Part shown: piece by piece, positions 53,392-63,682 of the stretch
How the letters are laid out: every line of letters begins with the position of its first letter
How positions within the stretch are numbered: the stretch's first letter is position 1
Made by a program: the position numbers and the translations under genes
Notes under the pieces: generated by a model
Told to the model about the DNA's origin: nothing
Seen by the model: the letters and a program-made list of their open reading frames with translations, nothing else
Database searches by the model: none
Source of the DNA: Halothece sp. PCC 7418
Lineage (GTDB): Bacteria; Cyanobacteriota; Cyanobacteriia; Cyanobacteriales; Rubidibacteraceae
Direction of reading: 5' to 3'
Length of the DNA: 64,000 nt
Assembly: GCF_000317635.1 (NCBI RefSeq)
Contig: NC_019779.1
Location: forward strand, 558,001 to 622,000

Positions 53392-54678
53392 CTAAACAGA
53401 CAGTGAATTAACTGAACGCCAGTAAGATAAATCAACCGTACTATTATGAATCGTTAAAGCAATTTTCAGATTTTCTAGAGACTTGAAAAGCCAGTGAACA
53501 TTATGTCGGGGTACATTTTCATAATGATTGTATAAAATGGCAAAGCGACTCATTAAATAGGGATTAATTTTATTAGAGAGCAACATAATTTTTAAGAGTA
53601 ACCCAACCGTTTGCGTTGGTCCTAAATGTGTAATTAAATCGAGATAGAGATAGTGATCAATATTTTGACGACTTTCAACAACCAGAAATTTCAATAAGTT
53701 ATTGGCAACTCGCAGCATTAGTTGTTCATTTGGCTTTTGCCGATCCCAATCCACTAAAGTATTTTTTAAGTAAGTTGAAAGCCGTTTCCTAAACTGTTTT
53801 TTGACATAGTCACCGTCTAAAGAATTAACTAAATATTCATATAAATCACGTTTGTAGATTTTAAAGGTATCTGCTTTGCTGCTATGAGTGATAAATCGTT
53901 TCGCTAAATCTTGATAGGTTGATGTCCCTTGAACGCCACTGATAAAGTGTTGGAGTGTTGAAATTAATTCGGGTTCTTTTAAGAGAGTTGGGTTAGGAAT
54001 AGCAGTAATTGATTCTTGTGCTTTCTCCCAACAGTTATATCGTTTTGCTAACCGTGATAAGCGAACTTGATTAGTAATATAGTTGGCAAGAGAGGCTTCA
54101 AAATCCTGTTGTTGTTTAACTTGAAATTTTTTCAGAGTGCGTTTCGTTTCTGGATAGTTGTCTTGAGGGAGAATACAATCTTGAAATAAAAAAGGGTAAC
54201 GTCCTAAGATAGCAGATAAGGGTTGAGATTTGTCTCTTTGAGTTTCCTCGTCAGTAATTAACAAAGTTCGCAAACGCTGCATTCTGAGAAAATAGTCACT
54301 TTTGCTAAATTCACTCACTTTTTCTCGAATCCGACGAGAAGCCATAGTTTGAGAACGAGCAAAAGGAGGAATTTCTTGAAAATTTTGGACTAAATCGCCA
54401 ATGGCTTGTTGGGCTTCTGCATCTTGAGTGAGCCAGTAATTAATGGCAAGATAACAACAATAACTTACAAAAGAAGAAAAGTTCTTGTTTTTTTCCTCCT
54501 CTTTTACAATTTGTTCTAAAGCCTCTCGGATTTCTGGATCTTCATATCCAGTCGCTTGCACGAACAGACGATGATATCGCCCTAAAACTTCCTCTGGGGT
54601 CTCTTTTTGCACACAGGCTTTTAAGTGTTCGTAAATCTGTTCTTGCTTTTGCTGAGTTGATAAGGCTTGAGTTGGCAT
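53392..54678 (-). CDS. Large helical cyanobacterial protein, unknown
   Basis: 428 residues, almost entirely helical, with no signal peptide or membrane helix. A repeated pattern of basic and aromatic residues, such as YDYEYL and RRIREKVSEFSKSDYFLRMQRLRTLL near 115, suggests an all-alpha scaffold. The C-terminal part has FLVVESRQNIDHYLYLDLI. It has no catalytic motif I can name. ATG 54678 is clear, and it diverges from murF. Function unknown. Confidence 0.7.
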   Translation of the reverse strand: MPTQALSTQQKQEQIYEHLKACVQKETPEEVLGRYHRLFVQATGYEDPEIREALEQIVKEEEKNKNFSSFVSYCCYLAINYWLTQDAEAQQAIGDLVQNFQEIPPFARSQTMASRRIREKVSEFSKSDYFLRMQRLRTLLITDEETQRDKSQPLSAILGRYPFLFQDCILPQDNYPETKRTLKKFQVKQQQDFEASLANYITNQVRLSRLAKRYNCWEKAQESITAIPNPTLLKEPELISTLQHFISGVQGTSTYQDLAKRFITHSSKADTFKIYKRDLYEYLVNSLDGDYVKKQFRKRLSTYLKNTLVDWDRQKPNEQLMLRVANNLLKFLVVESRQNIDHYLYLDLITHLGPTQTVGLLLKIMLLSNKINPYLMSRFAILYNHYENVPRHNVHWLFKSLENLKIALTIHNSTVDLSYWRSVNSLSV

Positions 54679-54818
54679 TTTTTGCTAAAAATGGTATGAA
54701 AATGGGAGAGCGTTAGAAAGCAATATTGAGCGAGATTACCCCCTCAAATCATAACCAAAACGTTTTAGTGTCTCTGGAATTACAATAAGTTTTCGGGAGT
54801 GATTCCGTAAATATAACT

Positions 54819-56177
54819 ATGATTTTCAATTTAACTGTACCTATCTTAGCAAAAATTATTCAGCCTTTAAATCAAGTTCTCGGTGAGAATTGGAAAAGAA
54901 AAACTGTGATCGGGGTTAATACAGATACTCGTCATCTTCAAAGAGGGGAAGTCTTTGTTGCTTTGGTGGGCGAAAAATTTGACGGTCACCACTTTGTTGA
55001 AAAGGCGTTGCAAGCAGGGGCAAGTGCGTTAATTCTGAATCGGAATTTTTCAAGAGATCTACCTAGTGATGTTTCTCAATTTTATGTGGAAAATACGCTA
55101 GTGGCTTATCAACAAATCGCTCATTGGTGGCGGAAGCAATATCAAATTCCTGTTATTGGAATTACAGGATCAGTCGGGAAAACGACAACGAAAGAATTGA
55201 TTGCTGGTGTGCTGTCTCAGTATGGGAAAGTTTTAAAAACAGAAGCCAATGAAAATAATGAAATTGGTGTGCCAAAAACGCTGCTGCGACTCAATTCAGA
55301 TTATGATTATGCTGTGGTGGAAATGGCAATGAGAGCCCGAGGAGAAATTGCCGAACTGACTGAGATTGCTCAACCGACTATGGGTTTGATTACGAATGTG
55401 GGAACCGCCCATATTGGTCGTCTCGGATCGCGACAGGCGATCGCGCAGGCAAAATGTGAACTCCTTCAGCAAATGCCCGAAGATGCAACCGCAATTCTGA
55501 ATCACGATAACACCCGCTTGATTAATACCGCAGCAACGGTTTGGCATGGCAAAACCCTCACCTATGGCTTAGAAGGCGGAGACTTACAAGGGCGGTTATT
55601 AGATTCCGAAACCCTAGCCGTAGCAGACTTCACTTTTCCCCTCCCCTTACCAGGGGTGCATAATGCGTCTAATTATCTCGCAGCCTTAGCAGTGGCGAAG
55701 ACTCTCAATTTAGATTTAACACCGTTACAGCAGGGGATACAAGTGGCTTTACCAGGAGCGCGATCGCGCCGTTATACCCTAGACAATGATATTATTCTCC
55801 TCGATGAAACCTACAATGCAGGGGTCGAGTCGATGATGGCAGCGCTCCAACTGCTAAAAGACACCCCTGGCAACCGTCATATCGCCGTTTTAGGAACAAT
55901 GAAAGAACTAGGAGAGCAATCCGAAGCCCTGCATCGCCAAGTGGGGGAAATGGTGGCAAAACTGGCATTAGATCATCTCTTAGTTTTGGTGGATGAACCC
56001 GAAACCGAAGCCATTGTCACTGGCGCAAAATCAGTGCCAAGCGAATGTTTTCAGGATAAAACTGCTTTAGTGGAACGGTTAAAAGAAATCATCACACCGC
56101 GCGATCGCGTTTTGTTCAAAGCCTCAAACTCTGTCGGGTTAAACGAAGTTTTAGACCAACTGCGGAACATGATTTGA
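54819..56177 (+). CDS. murF: UDP-N-acetylmuramoyl-tripeptide-D-alanyl-D-alanine ligase
   Basis: 452 residues. N-terminal UDP-sugar domain with GVNTDTRHLQRGEVFVALVGEKFDGHHF, ATP P-loop GITGSVGKTTTKELIA (about 112), the ENNEIGVPKTLL strip, and C-terminal LDETYNAGVESMMAAL. It adds D-Ala-D-Ala to the UDP-MurNAc-tripeptide in cytoplasmic peptidoglycan synthesis. Confidence 0.95.
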   Translation: MIFNLTVPILAKIIQPLNQVLGENWKRKTVIGVNTDTRHLQRGEVFVALVGEKFDGHHFVEKALQAGASALILNRNFSRDLPSDVSQFYVENTLVAYQQIAHWWRKQYQIPVIGITGSVGKTTTKELIAGVLSQYGKVLKTEANENNEIGVPKTLLRLNSDYDYAVVEMAMRARGEIAELTEIAQPTMGLITNVGTAHIGRLGSRQAIAQAKCELLQQMPEDATAILNHDNTRLINTAATVWHGKTLTYGLEGGDLQGRLLDSETLAVADFTFPLPLPGVHNASNYLAALAVAKTLNLDLTPLQQGIQVALPGARSRRYTLDNDIILLDETYNAGVESMMAALQLLKDTPGNRHIAVLGTMKELGEQSEALHRQVGEMVAKLALDHLLVLVDEPETEAIVTGAKSVPSECFQDKTALVERLKEIITPRDRVLFKASNSVGLNEVLDQLRNMI

Positions 56178-56272
56178 GTTGAGATCGTTAAAATGGAACT
56201 CAGGTTAAGATTAGGCTAGAGCGCGATCGGCTTGCTCCTGCTTGTTTTAGGTTTGCCAACAGAGGATTTTCT

Positions 56273-58081
56273 ATGACTAACGTTCCTGTTTCTCGTTTTC
56301 GTAACTTCTCCATCATTGCCCACATCGATCATGGTAAATCGACCTTGGCGGATCAACTTTTGCGGTGGACAGATACCGTGAAAGAACGAGAGATGAAAGA
56401 ACAGTTCCTGGATAATATGGACTTGGAACGGGAACGGGGAATTACGATCAAGTTACAGGCAGCGCGGATGAACTACACCGCCAAAGACGGGGAAACCTAC
56501 GTCCTCAACTTAATTGATACTCCAGGTCACGTTGATTTTTCTTATGAAGTTTCGCGGTCTTTAGTCGCTTGTGAAGGGGCGTTACTGGTCGTAGATGCCT
56601 CCCAAGGCGTAGAAGCGCAAACCTTAGCCAATATTTATCTTGCCCTAGAAGAAGACTTAGAAATTATCCCCGTCTTAAATAAAATTGACTTACCAGGCGC
56701 TGAACCAGAACGAGTGTTAGAAGAAATTGAAGAAGCGATTGGTTTAGACTGTAGCAATGCCATCATGGCTTCAGCGAAGATGGGGAAAGGGATCGATGAA
56801 ATTTTAGAAGCAATTGTGCATCTGATTCCCCCACCGCAAGATACAACAGAAGATCCCTTACGCGCCCTCATTTTTGATAGTTATTATGACCTCTATCGCG
56901 GGGTCATCGTCTATTTCCGAGTCGTGGATGGTACGGTCAAAGTCGGTGATAAAATCCGTCTCATGGCATCGAAGAAAGAATACGAAATTGACGAAATCGG
57001 CATTCTTTCCCCAACAAAAGTTCCTGTAGAACAACTCCACGCCGGAGAAGTGGGATATCTCGCAGCCTCCATTAAAGCCGTCGAAGATGCCCGCGTCGGG
57101 GATACCATTACTCTTGCCAATCAACCCGCTTCCTCTCCCCTCCCCGGATATAAAGAAGCCAAACCCATGGTCTTCTGTGGCTTATTCCCCACCAGTACAG
57201 ATGATTATGCTGACTTACGGGATGCGTTAGATAAGTTAAAACTGAATGATTCCGCACTGTCTTATGAACCCGAAACCTCAAGCGCAATGGGCTTTGGTTT
57301 TCGGTGCGGTTTCTTGGGCTTACTCCACATGGAAATTGTCCAAGAACGCTTGGAACGGGAGTATGACTTAGATTTAGTGGTTACTGCCCCCTCCGTAATT
57401 TACCGCGTGATGTTGAATGATGGGGAAATCATTGAAGTGGATAACCCTAGTCTGCTTCCCTCACCCCAAGAACGGGAAATGGTAGAAGAACCCTATATTC
57501 ATCTTGAAATTATCACCCCAGAAGAATATGTGGGGGCGTTGATGGAACTCTGTCAGGCGCGACGGGGAGACTTCAAAGATATGAAATATTTTACTCCCAC
57601 ACGAACAACGTTGATTTATGAGTTACCGTTAGCGGAAGTAGTAACCGACTTTTTTGACCAAATGAAATCGCGATCGCGCGGTTATGCCAGTATGGAATAT
57701 AACTTCCTCGGCTATCGGGCAAACGAGTTAGTGAAACTAGACATCATGGTGAATAATGAATCGGTGGATTCTCTTGCCATGATCGTCCATCGCGATAAAG
57801 CATACTCCGTCGGGAAATCCCTTGTCGAAAAACTGAAAGAACTAATTCCCCGTCAACAGTTCAAAATTCCCGTACAAGCAGGAATTGGCACCCGCATTAT
57901 TGCCAGCGCCCATATTCCCCCCTTACGGAAAGATGTGTTAGCCAAATGCTACGGTGGTGACATTTCTCGTAAGAAGAAACTGCTGCAAAAGCAAGCAAAA
58001 GGGAAAAAGCGCATGAAAGCCATTGGAACCGTCGATGTGCCTCAAGAAGCCTTCATGGCAGTGCTGAAGCTCGAACAATAA
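56273..58081 (+). CDS. lepA: Elongation factor 4 (back-translocating GTPase)
   Basis: 602 residues. GTPase motifs: G1 [10 protein letters not shown]3 DTPGH and G4 NKIDL. The LepA-specific C-terminal domain ends with [20 protein letters not shown], then [12 protein letters not shown]. It binds stalled ribosomes and is important under ionic stress and cold. Follows murF on the same strand after 95 bp. Confidence 0.96.
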   Translation: MTNVPVSRFRNFSIIAHIDHGKSTLADQLLRWTDTVKEREMKEQFLDNMDLERERGITIKLQAARMNYTAKDGETYVLNLIDTPGHVDFSYEVSRSLVACEGALLVVDASQGVEAQTLANIYLALEEDLEIIPVLNKIDLPGAEPERVLEEIEEAIGLDCSNAIMASAKMGKGIDEILEAIVHLIPPPQDTTEDPLRALIFDSYYDLYRGVIVYFRVVDGTVKVGDKIRLMASKKEYEIDEIGILSPTKVPVEQLHAGEVGYLAASIKAVEDARVGDTITLANQPASSPLPGYKEAKPMVFCGLFPTSTDDYADLRDALDKLKLNDSALSYEPETSSAMGFGFRCGFLGLLHMEIVQERLEREYDLDLVVTAPSVIYRVMLNDGEIIEVDNPSLLPSPQEREMVEEPYIHLEIITPEEYVGALMELCQARRGDFKDMKYFTPTRTTLIYELPLAEVVTDFFDQMKSRSRGYASMEYNFLGYRANELVKLDIMVNNESVDSLAMIVHRDKAYSVGKSLVEKLKELIPRQQFKIPVQAGIGTRIIASAHIPPLRKDVLAKCYGGDISRKKKLLQKQAKGKKRMKAIGTVDVPQEAFMAVLKLEQ

Positions 58082-58099
58082 GAGAAGCAATCGCCACGT

Positions 58100-59134
58100 T
58101 TAACAAATCCGTGGTAATTGTTCTCCGCTCAACATATCAACCACCCGTGTTGTTCCCATTACACTTTTCATTGTGACTACAGCTTTCTTCTCACTGCTTA
58201 CTTCTCCAATCACTTGCGCTTCAGGATTAATATCTTGCAAAATTGAGAGGGCTTTTTCCACATCAGCAGGGGAAACAAACAGGATAAATCGCCCTTCATT
58301 GGCAATGTAAAGGGGATCGAGTCCAAGGATTTCACACGCCCCCGCAACATTATCTTGCACTGGAATGTCAGTTTCCCTAATCGTGATCCCTAAACCGCTA
58401 CTGGTAGCAATTTCGTTTAAGGCGCTGGCTAACCCGCCACGGGTTAAATCACGGGCGCAATGAAGGTTAATTCCAGCGTTAAGAAGTTCTAAAATCTTAC
58501 TAGCCACGGGTGCAGAATCACTTTCAATTGCTTCTTCAAACTCCCAGCCTTCCCGTTGCGCCATGATCGCAATGCCATGTCTTGCCAAATCGCCGTTGAG
58601 TAAAATTTGATCCCCGGGTTGAATCGATCGCGCATGAATGTCTAAATCATGTTCAATCACTCCCACCCCTGCGGTATTGATAAAAATGCCGTCTCCTTTA
58701 CCCTGATCCACAACCTTGGTGTCTCCGGTGACAATTTTGACATTCGCTTTTTCTGCACCCGCTTGCATGGATTGGACAATTTCCCAGAGGGTGGACATGG
58801 GGAGTCCTTCTTCTAAAATAAAACTTGCCGTGAGATATAGCGGTCGCGCCCCCGACATGGCAAGATCATTAACAGTTCCATAAATCGCCATTGACCCAAT
58901 ATCACCCCCCGGGAAAAAAAGGGGATTCACAACATAAGAATCAGTGGTGAAGGCGATTTTATGGTGAGGGAGAGTCAGGGCTGCTGCATCATGGGGAATC
59001 GCTTGTGGATCGCCAAACACGGGATGAAACATTTCTGAAATCAGTTGATTCATCAGTTTTCCACCGCCACCGTGGGCGAGGAGAATGTTGGGATATTGTT
59101 GGATCGGAATCGGACAAGTTTGTTCATAGTTCAT
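58100..59134 (-). CDS. hypE: Hydrogenase maturation protein HypE
   Basis: 344 residues of the PurM/SelD-like ATP-binding family. [13 protein letters not shown] near the start and [22 protein letters not shown] are present. The C-terminus ends PRIC, the terminal cysteine that carries the thiocarboxamide/thiocyanate made into the cyanide ligand of the NiFe centre. It works with HypF, HypC and HypD. hypD is 1.1 kb away with only a decayed DUF2887 gene between, so the two were probably adjacent. Confidence 0.95.
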   Translation of the reverse strand: MNYEQTCPIPIQQYPNILLAHGGGGKLMNQLISEMFHPVFGDPQAIPHDAAALTLPHHKIAFTTDSYVVNPLFFPGGDIGSMAIYGTVNDLAMSGARPLYLTASFILEEGLPMSTLWEIVQSMQAGAEKANVKIVTGDTKVVDQGKGDGIFINTAGVGVIEHDLDIHARSIQPGDQILLNGDLARHGIAIMAQREGWEFEEAIESDSAPVASKILELLNAGINLHCARDLTRGGLASALNEIATSSGLGITIRETDIPVQDNVAGACEILGLDPLYIANEGRFILFVSPADVEKALSILQDINPEAQVIGEVSSEKKAVVTMKSVMGTTRVVDMLSGEQLPRIC

Positions 59135-59221
59135 TGTTATTGGTTGATTTCCCCCTTTCTCTAAGAGTCGGTTTAACCAAGGCTGTTTGTCAGTTTAACA
59201 AGTGCTGATTGAGAGACGACT

Positions 59222-59267
59222 AGACGATCAAATTTGAATTGAGGGATAAGCATCATCGTCATTTCTC
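59222..59267. repeat. Diverged inverted relative of the 44-bp repeat
   Basis: GATCAAATTTGAATTGAGGG resembles the reverse complement of the 51451/53265 repeat (CATCAAGTTTGAATTGAGGG), and TTTCTCCC follows after an extra 14 or so bases. It lies upstream of the decayed DUF2887 gene. Confidence 0.5.
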
Positions 59268-59345
59268 CCTTGCCTTCTTGGGTGGTGAAGGTCAGCGCGC
59301 GATCGATGTTATGATCAAAGCTCGCCAGAGTTAGCCTTTGAATTA

Positions 59346-60188
59346 TTGGGAGAAACCCCTCCTTGTGAGTATGAGTTTCGCGCACAGGAGGTGAAAGAAT
59401 TTGGTTTTAGGACTGATGGGTTGATGTTTCCGCAATCAGATAATCCCAATCATCCGATTATCCTTATAGAGGCGCAAATGCAGCCCGATGCTGAATTATA
59501 CTATCGTATCCTTAATGAGTTGACTACTTATCTGCGTCAGTATCAACCGATTAACCCTTGGCGGGTAATTGTGCTTTATCCAAAACGTTCGATCGAACGA
59601 GTTGTCCCACAATTCGAACAGATAATTTCCTTTTGTAATTTATCTCGTTTCTATCTCAACGAACTTCCTGATCGAGCATCCTTGGGTCAAGAAATTTTGA
59701 AGTTGATTGTTATTCCTGAAAGTGAAGCTCAAACCAAAGCGCAAAACCTCTTACAACAGGCTCAGCAGGAGTTATCAGAGCCGTTACAACTAGAGAATTT
59801 TATAGAATTATTAGTAGAAATCATTACCCGAATTTTTCCCCAGTTAAGTATAGACGAGGTAAGAAGAATGTTAGAGTTAGTTCCCTTTACCCAAACCCGA
59901 TTTTACCGAGAACTCAGACAAGAAGGTCTTGAACAGGGTCTTGAACAGGGTCTTGAACAGGGTCTTGAACAGGGTCTTGAACAGGGTCTTGAACAGGGTC
60001 TTGAACAGGGTCGTCAAGAAGAAGCGCGATCGCTGGTAATGCAATTGATATCATACCGATTTGGTGAAATCCCTTCAGCAATACAAACCCAAGTAAAACA
60101 ACTGAATCTTGAACAAGCAGAATCCCTCGCCAAAGCGCTCTTTGATTTGACTTCTGTTGAAGATTTGCAGAGTTGGTTAGAACAATAA
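59346..60188 (+). CDS. DUF2887 (PD-(D/E)XK/Rpn-like) protein, 5'-decayed, with GLEQ repeats
   Basis: 280 codons from TTG 59346. The frame is open further back to 59289 and reads SSPELAFELLGE just before, which is recognisable DUF2887 sequence, but there is no ATG and the usual N-terminus is missing. The core has RTDGLMFPQS and ILIEAQMQPDAELYYRI, giving the Asp and E-x-Q of the nuclease-like site. Seven tandem GLEQ units follow in the C-terminal helix. Probably a transposase-related nuclease family member now losing its start. It lies between hypE and hypD. Function in cells unknown. Confidence 0.7.
   Translation: MGETPPCEYEFRAQEVKEFGFRTDGLMFPQSDNPNHPIILIEAQMQPDAELYYRILNELTTYLRQYQPINPWRVIVLYPKRSIERVVPQFEQIISFCNLSRFYLNELPDRASLGQEILKLIVIPESEAQTKAQNLLQQAQQELSEPLQLENFIELLVEIITRIFPQLSIDEVRRMLELVPFTQTRFYRELRQEGLEQGLEQGLEQGLEQGLEQGLEQGLEQGRQEEARSLVMQLISYRFGEIPSAIQTQVKQLNLEQAESLAKALFDLTSVEDLQSWLEQ
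59925..60008 (+). repeat. 12-bp tandem repeat, seven perfect units
   Basis: GGTCTTGAACAG is repeated seven times without change, encoding GLEQ seven times in the DUF2887 product. Perfect identity implies recent slippage expansion or contraction, so the unit number may vary between strains. Confidence 0.95.
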
Positions 60189-60272
60189 CGCGATCGCGGT
60201 TTCAATCAATCTGTCTGAGAATCAACTCGTGATGGCTATAACCCAGACCAAAGAATAAAAAACAGGGTTGGT

Positions 60273-61367
60273 TCACTGGTTATTGCTATAGCGATAGTAA
60301 GCAGCACAAGCCCCTTCCGAGGAAACCATGGGCGCACCGAGAGGGGATTCGGGGGTACAACGCCCCCCAAAGGCGGGACAATCTGGGGGTTTTTTCTGTC
60401 CGCGCATAATCTCGCCACTGATACATTCGGTTTCTGGGCTGGATGTGGGAAAATTGAGTTTCGTTTGGAATTTTTGTTCTGCGTCAAAGGCTGCATATTT
60501 GCCTCGGAGGGCGAGACCACTTTGGGGAATCGAACCAATCCCTCGCCACTGCCTGGAAACCACTTCAAATATTTCTTGGATGAGTTTTTGGGCGCGATCA
60601 TTTCCTTGGTAGGAAACAGAACGCATATATTGATTTTCTACTTCATAGCGTCCGCTTTCCAGTTGTTGGATACAGAGATAAATGCCTTGCAGAATATCAA
60701 CGGGTTCAAAACCAGTAACCACAATCGGGATCTTGTACCGAGACGCGATCGCGCTGTATTCCTGATATCCCATCACGGCACAGACATGACCCGCAGCGAG
60801 AAAGCCTTGCACCCGACAATCAGGGGCAGATAAAATCGCCTCCATCGCCGGGGGAACAAGGACATGAGACACTAACAAAGAGAAATTTTGTAAATTTTCT
60901 TGGTAGGCTTGATAAACCGCCATCGCCGTTGCAGGGGCGGTCGTTTCAAATCCGATCGCGAAAAAAACCACCTCCCGATCTGGGTTGTCTCTAGCAAGTG
61001 CAACTGCTTCCAACGGGGAATAAACGATGCGAACATCTCCTCCCTGACTTTTAATCCAAAAGAGGTCTTTCTCACTTCCTGGCACCCGCAACATATCCCC
61101 AAAAGAGCATAAAATCACTTCTGGTAATGCAGCCAGCGCGATCGCGCTATCAATCAGGTGCATCGGCGTGACACACACGGGACACCCAGGACCATGAATT
61201 AGCGTTACCTCCGGCGGTAACAACTGATTCAACCCATATTTAACAATGGAATGAGTTTGTCCGCCACAGATTTCCATCAACGTCCAGGGTTGCGTGACCG
61301 TTTGCGCGATCGCGTCTGCACAAGTTTGAGCGAGAGAGGGATTACGATATTCGCTAACGTATTTCAC
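60273..61367 (-). CDS. hypD: Hydrogenase maturation protein HypD
   Basis: 364 residues. Motifs: [16 protein letters not shown] (about 32-47), [11 protein letters not shown] (about 62-72), [17 protein letters not shown] and the C-terminal cysteine-rich segment CISGEIMRG ... [12 protein letters not shown]. It carries the [4Fe-4S] scaffold on which the Fe(CN)2CO unit is assembled with HypC and HypE. The start codon touches the stop of pfkA (61367), so hypD is translated after pfkA on one transcript. Confidence 0.95.
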   Translation of the reverse strand: MKYVSEYRNPSLAQTCADAIAQTVTQPWTLMEICGGQTHSIVKYGLNQLLPPEVTLIHGPGCPVCVTPMHLIDSAIALAALPEVILCSFGDMLRVPGSEKDLFWIKSQGGDVRIVYSPLEAVALARDNPDREVVFFAIGFETTAPATAMAVYQAYQENLQNFSLLVSHVLVPPAMEAILSAPDCRVQGFLAAGHVCAVMGYQEYSAIASRYKIPIVVTGFEPVDILQGIYLCIQQLESGRYEVENQYMRSVSYQGNDRAQKLIQEIFEVVSRQWRGIGSIPQSGLALRGKYAAFDAEQKFQTKLNFPTSSPETECISGEIMRGQKKPPDCPAFGGRCTPESPLGAPMVSSEGACAAYYRYSNNQ

Positions 61368-62437
61368 TATACTTCTCCGACATACGTTCCTAACGCACGA
61401 GCCGTTTGCACAAGATTACAATGGGGATCAACGAGAATGGGGCTGTTATCCACAACCTGTTGCAGGGGGATACCAACTGACTCGCCATCTCGCCAAGCGA
61501 CCATTTGATCGTACTTTTCTTGAGCCACCAAATCAACCGCCGTTTTTCCTAACGTTGCCCCAATAATGCTGTCGAGGGCGCAAGGGAGTCCACCGCGTTG
61601 CACATGACCCAACACCGTCACCCGGCTATCAACGTGACCTTTAGTATATTTTGAGATTTGTTGAGCAATCTGTTGGGAAATACTAATCGAGCAATTCTCG
61701 ACCGTTTCCACTGGAATATCAACGGGATTTTGTACCCCTTCCGCAACGACAATAATAGCAAACCGTCGTTCTTGTTCTTCTCGCAGCCGATCAATATGTC
61801 GCACCATACTGGCTATGGAATAGGGAATCTCAGGGATGAGGATAACATCAGCCCCCCCTGCAATGCCAGAATTGAGAGCCAGATGCCCCGCAGTGCGTCC
61901 CATGACTTCTACAACCAGAGCGCGATCGTGGCTGGCTGCGGTGAAACTGAGGCGTTCCAAGGCTTCTGTTACGGTACTCACGGCACTATTAAAGCCCAAA
62001 GATTGACCAGCCAGAGCAACATCATTATCAATGGTCTTGGGAATGACGACTAAATTCCAGTCTCCCTTATGAGCTAACTCCCGCAAGATCGACATACTGC
62101 CATCTCCGCCAATGGCAATAAGAGCATCTAAACCTAAATCCTTGTAGCCCCCAATAATTTCATCAGCAGAACTGAGGGTATCGTCATCGCCTTTATTAAT
62201 ACTACCGAGAATCGTTCCCCCAACACATAATAGTGGATCAATGCCGTGGAGATAACTCACACAGTAGGAAGGGAAAGAAATGGCTTTCCGTTCCTTTAAT
62301 CCTTCCGTGGCGTAAGGAATGCCCAAGACTTCGTAATCGTAAGTGAGTGTTGCGTGACTGAGAACTGCGCGGATAGCACAGTTTAAGCCTGGACAGTCAC
62401 CGCCACTGGTTAGAATACCAATTCGTTTTTTACCCAT
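61367..62437 (-). CDS. pfkA: 6-phosphofructokinase, ATP-type variant
   Basis: About 356 residues from ATG 62437, which has GAGGAA six bases upstream; a longer frame from 62494 is unlikely. The start reads [21 protein letters not shown]. The nucleotide motif is GGDGS, where PPi-dependent enzymes have GGDD, and the catalytic motif is PKTIDND, with Lys where E. coli PfkA has Gly. This is the mixed G104/K124 type of group III enzymes. It phosphorylates fructose 6-phosphate in glycolysis, used mainly in dark or fermentative metabolism. Followed directly by hypD and preceded by the DHOD-like gene. Confidence 0.92.
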   Translation of the reverse strand: MGKKRIGILTSGGDCPGLNCAIRAVLSHATLTYDYEVLGIPYATEGLKERKAISFPSYCVSYLHGIDPLLCVGGTILGSINKGDDDTLSSADEIIGGYKDLGLDALIAIGGDGSMSILRELAHKGDWNLVVIPKTIDNDVALAGQSLGFNSAVSTVTEALERLSFTAASHDRALVVEVMGRTAGHLALNSGIAGGADVILIPEIPYSIASMVRHIDRLREEQERRFAIIVVAEGVQNPVDIPVETVENCSISISQQIAQQISKYTKGHVDSRVTVLGHVQRGGLPCALDSIIGATLGKTAVDLVAQEKYDQMVAWRDGESVGIPLQQVVDNSPILVDPHCNLVQTARALGTYVGEV

Positions 62438-62448
62438 GATTTCCTCGC

Positions 62449-63489
62449 TTATTGGGATGAAGACAGAGTGGCTGTTGGGGAAGAATGATGCCACAGGGGA
62501 TGTGTTTCTTGGAGTAACCGCATATACTGCGCTCGTTCATAAGCAGATTCATCCTCGCAATAGAATTGAGACATACTGCCTTGCATCTCTTTCACGGAGG
62601 CATATTCATGTTCATTCATCCAGTGTTGGAGTTGCCGTTCAATATCTTGGAGATGGTCGATGCCATAACGGAGAAGCGTGGAACAAACTTGGGTCACTTT
62701 TGCCCCTGCCATCAGGGCTTTAATGACATCGCGTCCTGTATGAATGCCACCTGTTGCAGCAAAATCCGTTCCCACGCGACCATATAAAATCGCAATCCAA
62801 CGGACAGCTAATAGAGCATCCGCAGAATGACTGAGATGCACTTGCGGTTCTACTTCTAGTTCTTCCGGATTAATTTCGGGCTGCAAGAAGCGATTGAATA
62901 AGACTAAACCATCGGCACCTGTTTCTGCACATTGTTTCGCCATATAAGCACAGTTCGTAAAGAAAGGACTCAGTTTCATGGCGACAGGAATATTCACCTC
63001 TGCTTTCACATCTTGGAGAATATCAAGATAGATTTGTTCGGTATCGCTACCTGAGAGATTAAAATCTGTGGGTACAAAATAAACATTAAGCTCGATCGCG
63101 CTTGCGCCCGCTTCTTCCATCAGTCGGGCATATTCCACCCAACCCCCGCGAGAATAGCCATTGAGACTGGCAATAATCGGTAAACCCGTGGCTGCTTTGG
63201 CTTGTCGGATATGTTCGAGATAGAGTTCGGGTCCCACATGAAACTCATCGGGTTCGGGGAAATAAGTTAATGCTTCCGCAAAACTTTCGGTTCCATATTC
63301 GAGGTGATGATGGAGGTCAAATTTTTCCCGCAATAATTGTTCTTCAAAGAGGGAATGGAGGACGATCGCGCCTGCCCCTGCATCAGCAAGACGTTTTACA
63401 TTGTCGATATCTTCGGTTAACGGCGCTGCTGCTGAGGGAACCAACGGTGAGCGCAACTCTAGTCCGAGATAATTGGTTGTTATATCCAT
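62449..63489 (-). CDS. Dihydroorotate-dehydrogenase-like flavoprotein
   Basis: 346 residues with a DHOD TIM barrel: TTNYLGLELRSPLVPSAA at the start, LPIIASLNGYSRGGW, and the FMN-phosphate site TGGIHTGRDVIKALMAGAKV (about 245-265). The loop that holds the catalytic Cys or Ser in DHODs (N-x-S-x-P-N) reads NVYFVPTDFN here, so normal dihydroorotate oxidation is doubtful. It lies just downstream of nifJ and 11 bp upstream of pfkA, an order that points to pyruvate or fermentative metabolism rather than pyrimidine synthesis. Confidence 0.8.
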   Translation of the reverse strand: MDITTNYLGLELRSPLVPSAAAPLTEDIDNVKRLADAGAGAIVLHSLFEEQLLREKFDLHHHLEYGTESFAEALTYFPEPDEFHVGPELYLEHIRQAKAATGLPIIASLNGYSRGGWVEYARLMEEAGASAIELNVYFVPTDFNLSGSDTEQIYLDILQDVKAEVNIPVAMKLSPFFTNCAYMAKQCAETGADGLVLFNRFLQPEINPEELEVEPQVHLSHSADALLAVRWIAILYGRVGTDFAATGGIHTGRDVIKALMAGAKVTQVCSTLLRYGIDHLQDIERQLQHWMNEHEYASVKEMQGSMSQFYCEDESAYERAQYMRLLQETHPLWHHSSPTATLSSSQ

Positions 63490-63501
63490 TGTTCGTGATT
63501 T

Positions 63502-63529
63502 GTTCTTGGTTCTTCGTTCTTTGTTCTTT
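63502..63529. repeat. Short GTTCTTT heptad array
   Basis: Four seven-base units: GTTCTTG, GTTCTTC, GTTCTTT, GTTCTTT, the same wording as inside the two MITE-like elements, but here without their terminal inverted repeats. Confidence 0.8.
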
Positions 63530-63598
63530 GGGAAAGGTAAAGGTTAGGGTTTTAAGTTCCTTTGTCCTTTATCCTTTCTCCTTTAACCGAGTTGGGTA

Positions 63599-63682
63599 AC
63601 TGGTCACTGGTCACTGGTAACTGGTCACTGATTACTGGTCACTGATTACTGGTCACTGGTAACTGGTCACTGATTACTGATC
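63599..63682. repeat. Heptanucleotide tandem array (ACTGGTC type), 12 units
   Basis: Twelve consecutive seven-base units drawn from ACTGGTC, ACTGGTA, ACTGATT and ACTGATC. The array extends into the nifJ 3' end and supplies its stop codon (63674-63676). Confidence 0.9.

Noticed and set aside
60236-60601. Frames antisense or offset to hypD, pfkA and other large genes (for example 60236-60601, 33312-33533 and 32897-33463)
   Set aside because: They lie wholly inside strongly supported genes in other frames and show no independent start context or family motif.
63599-63682. Tandem array considered as a possible CRISPR
   Set aside because: Units are contiguous seven-base repeats with no spacers; no cas-like genes occur in the window.
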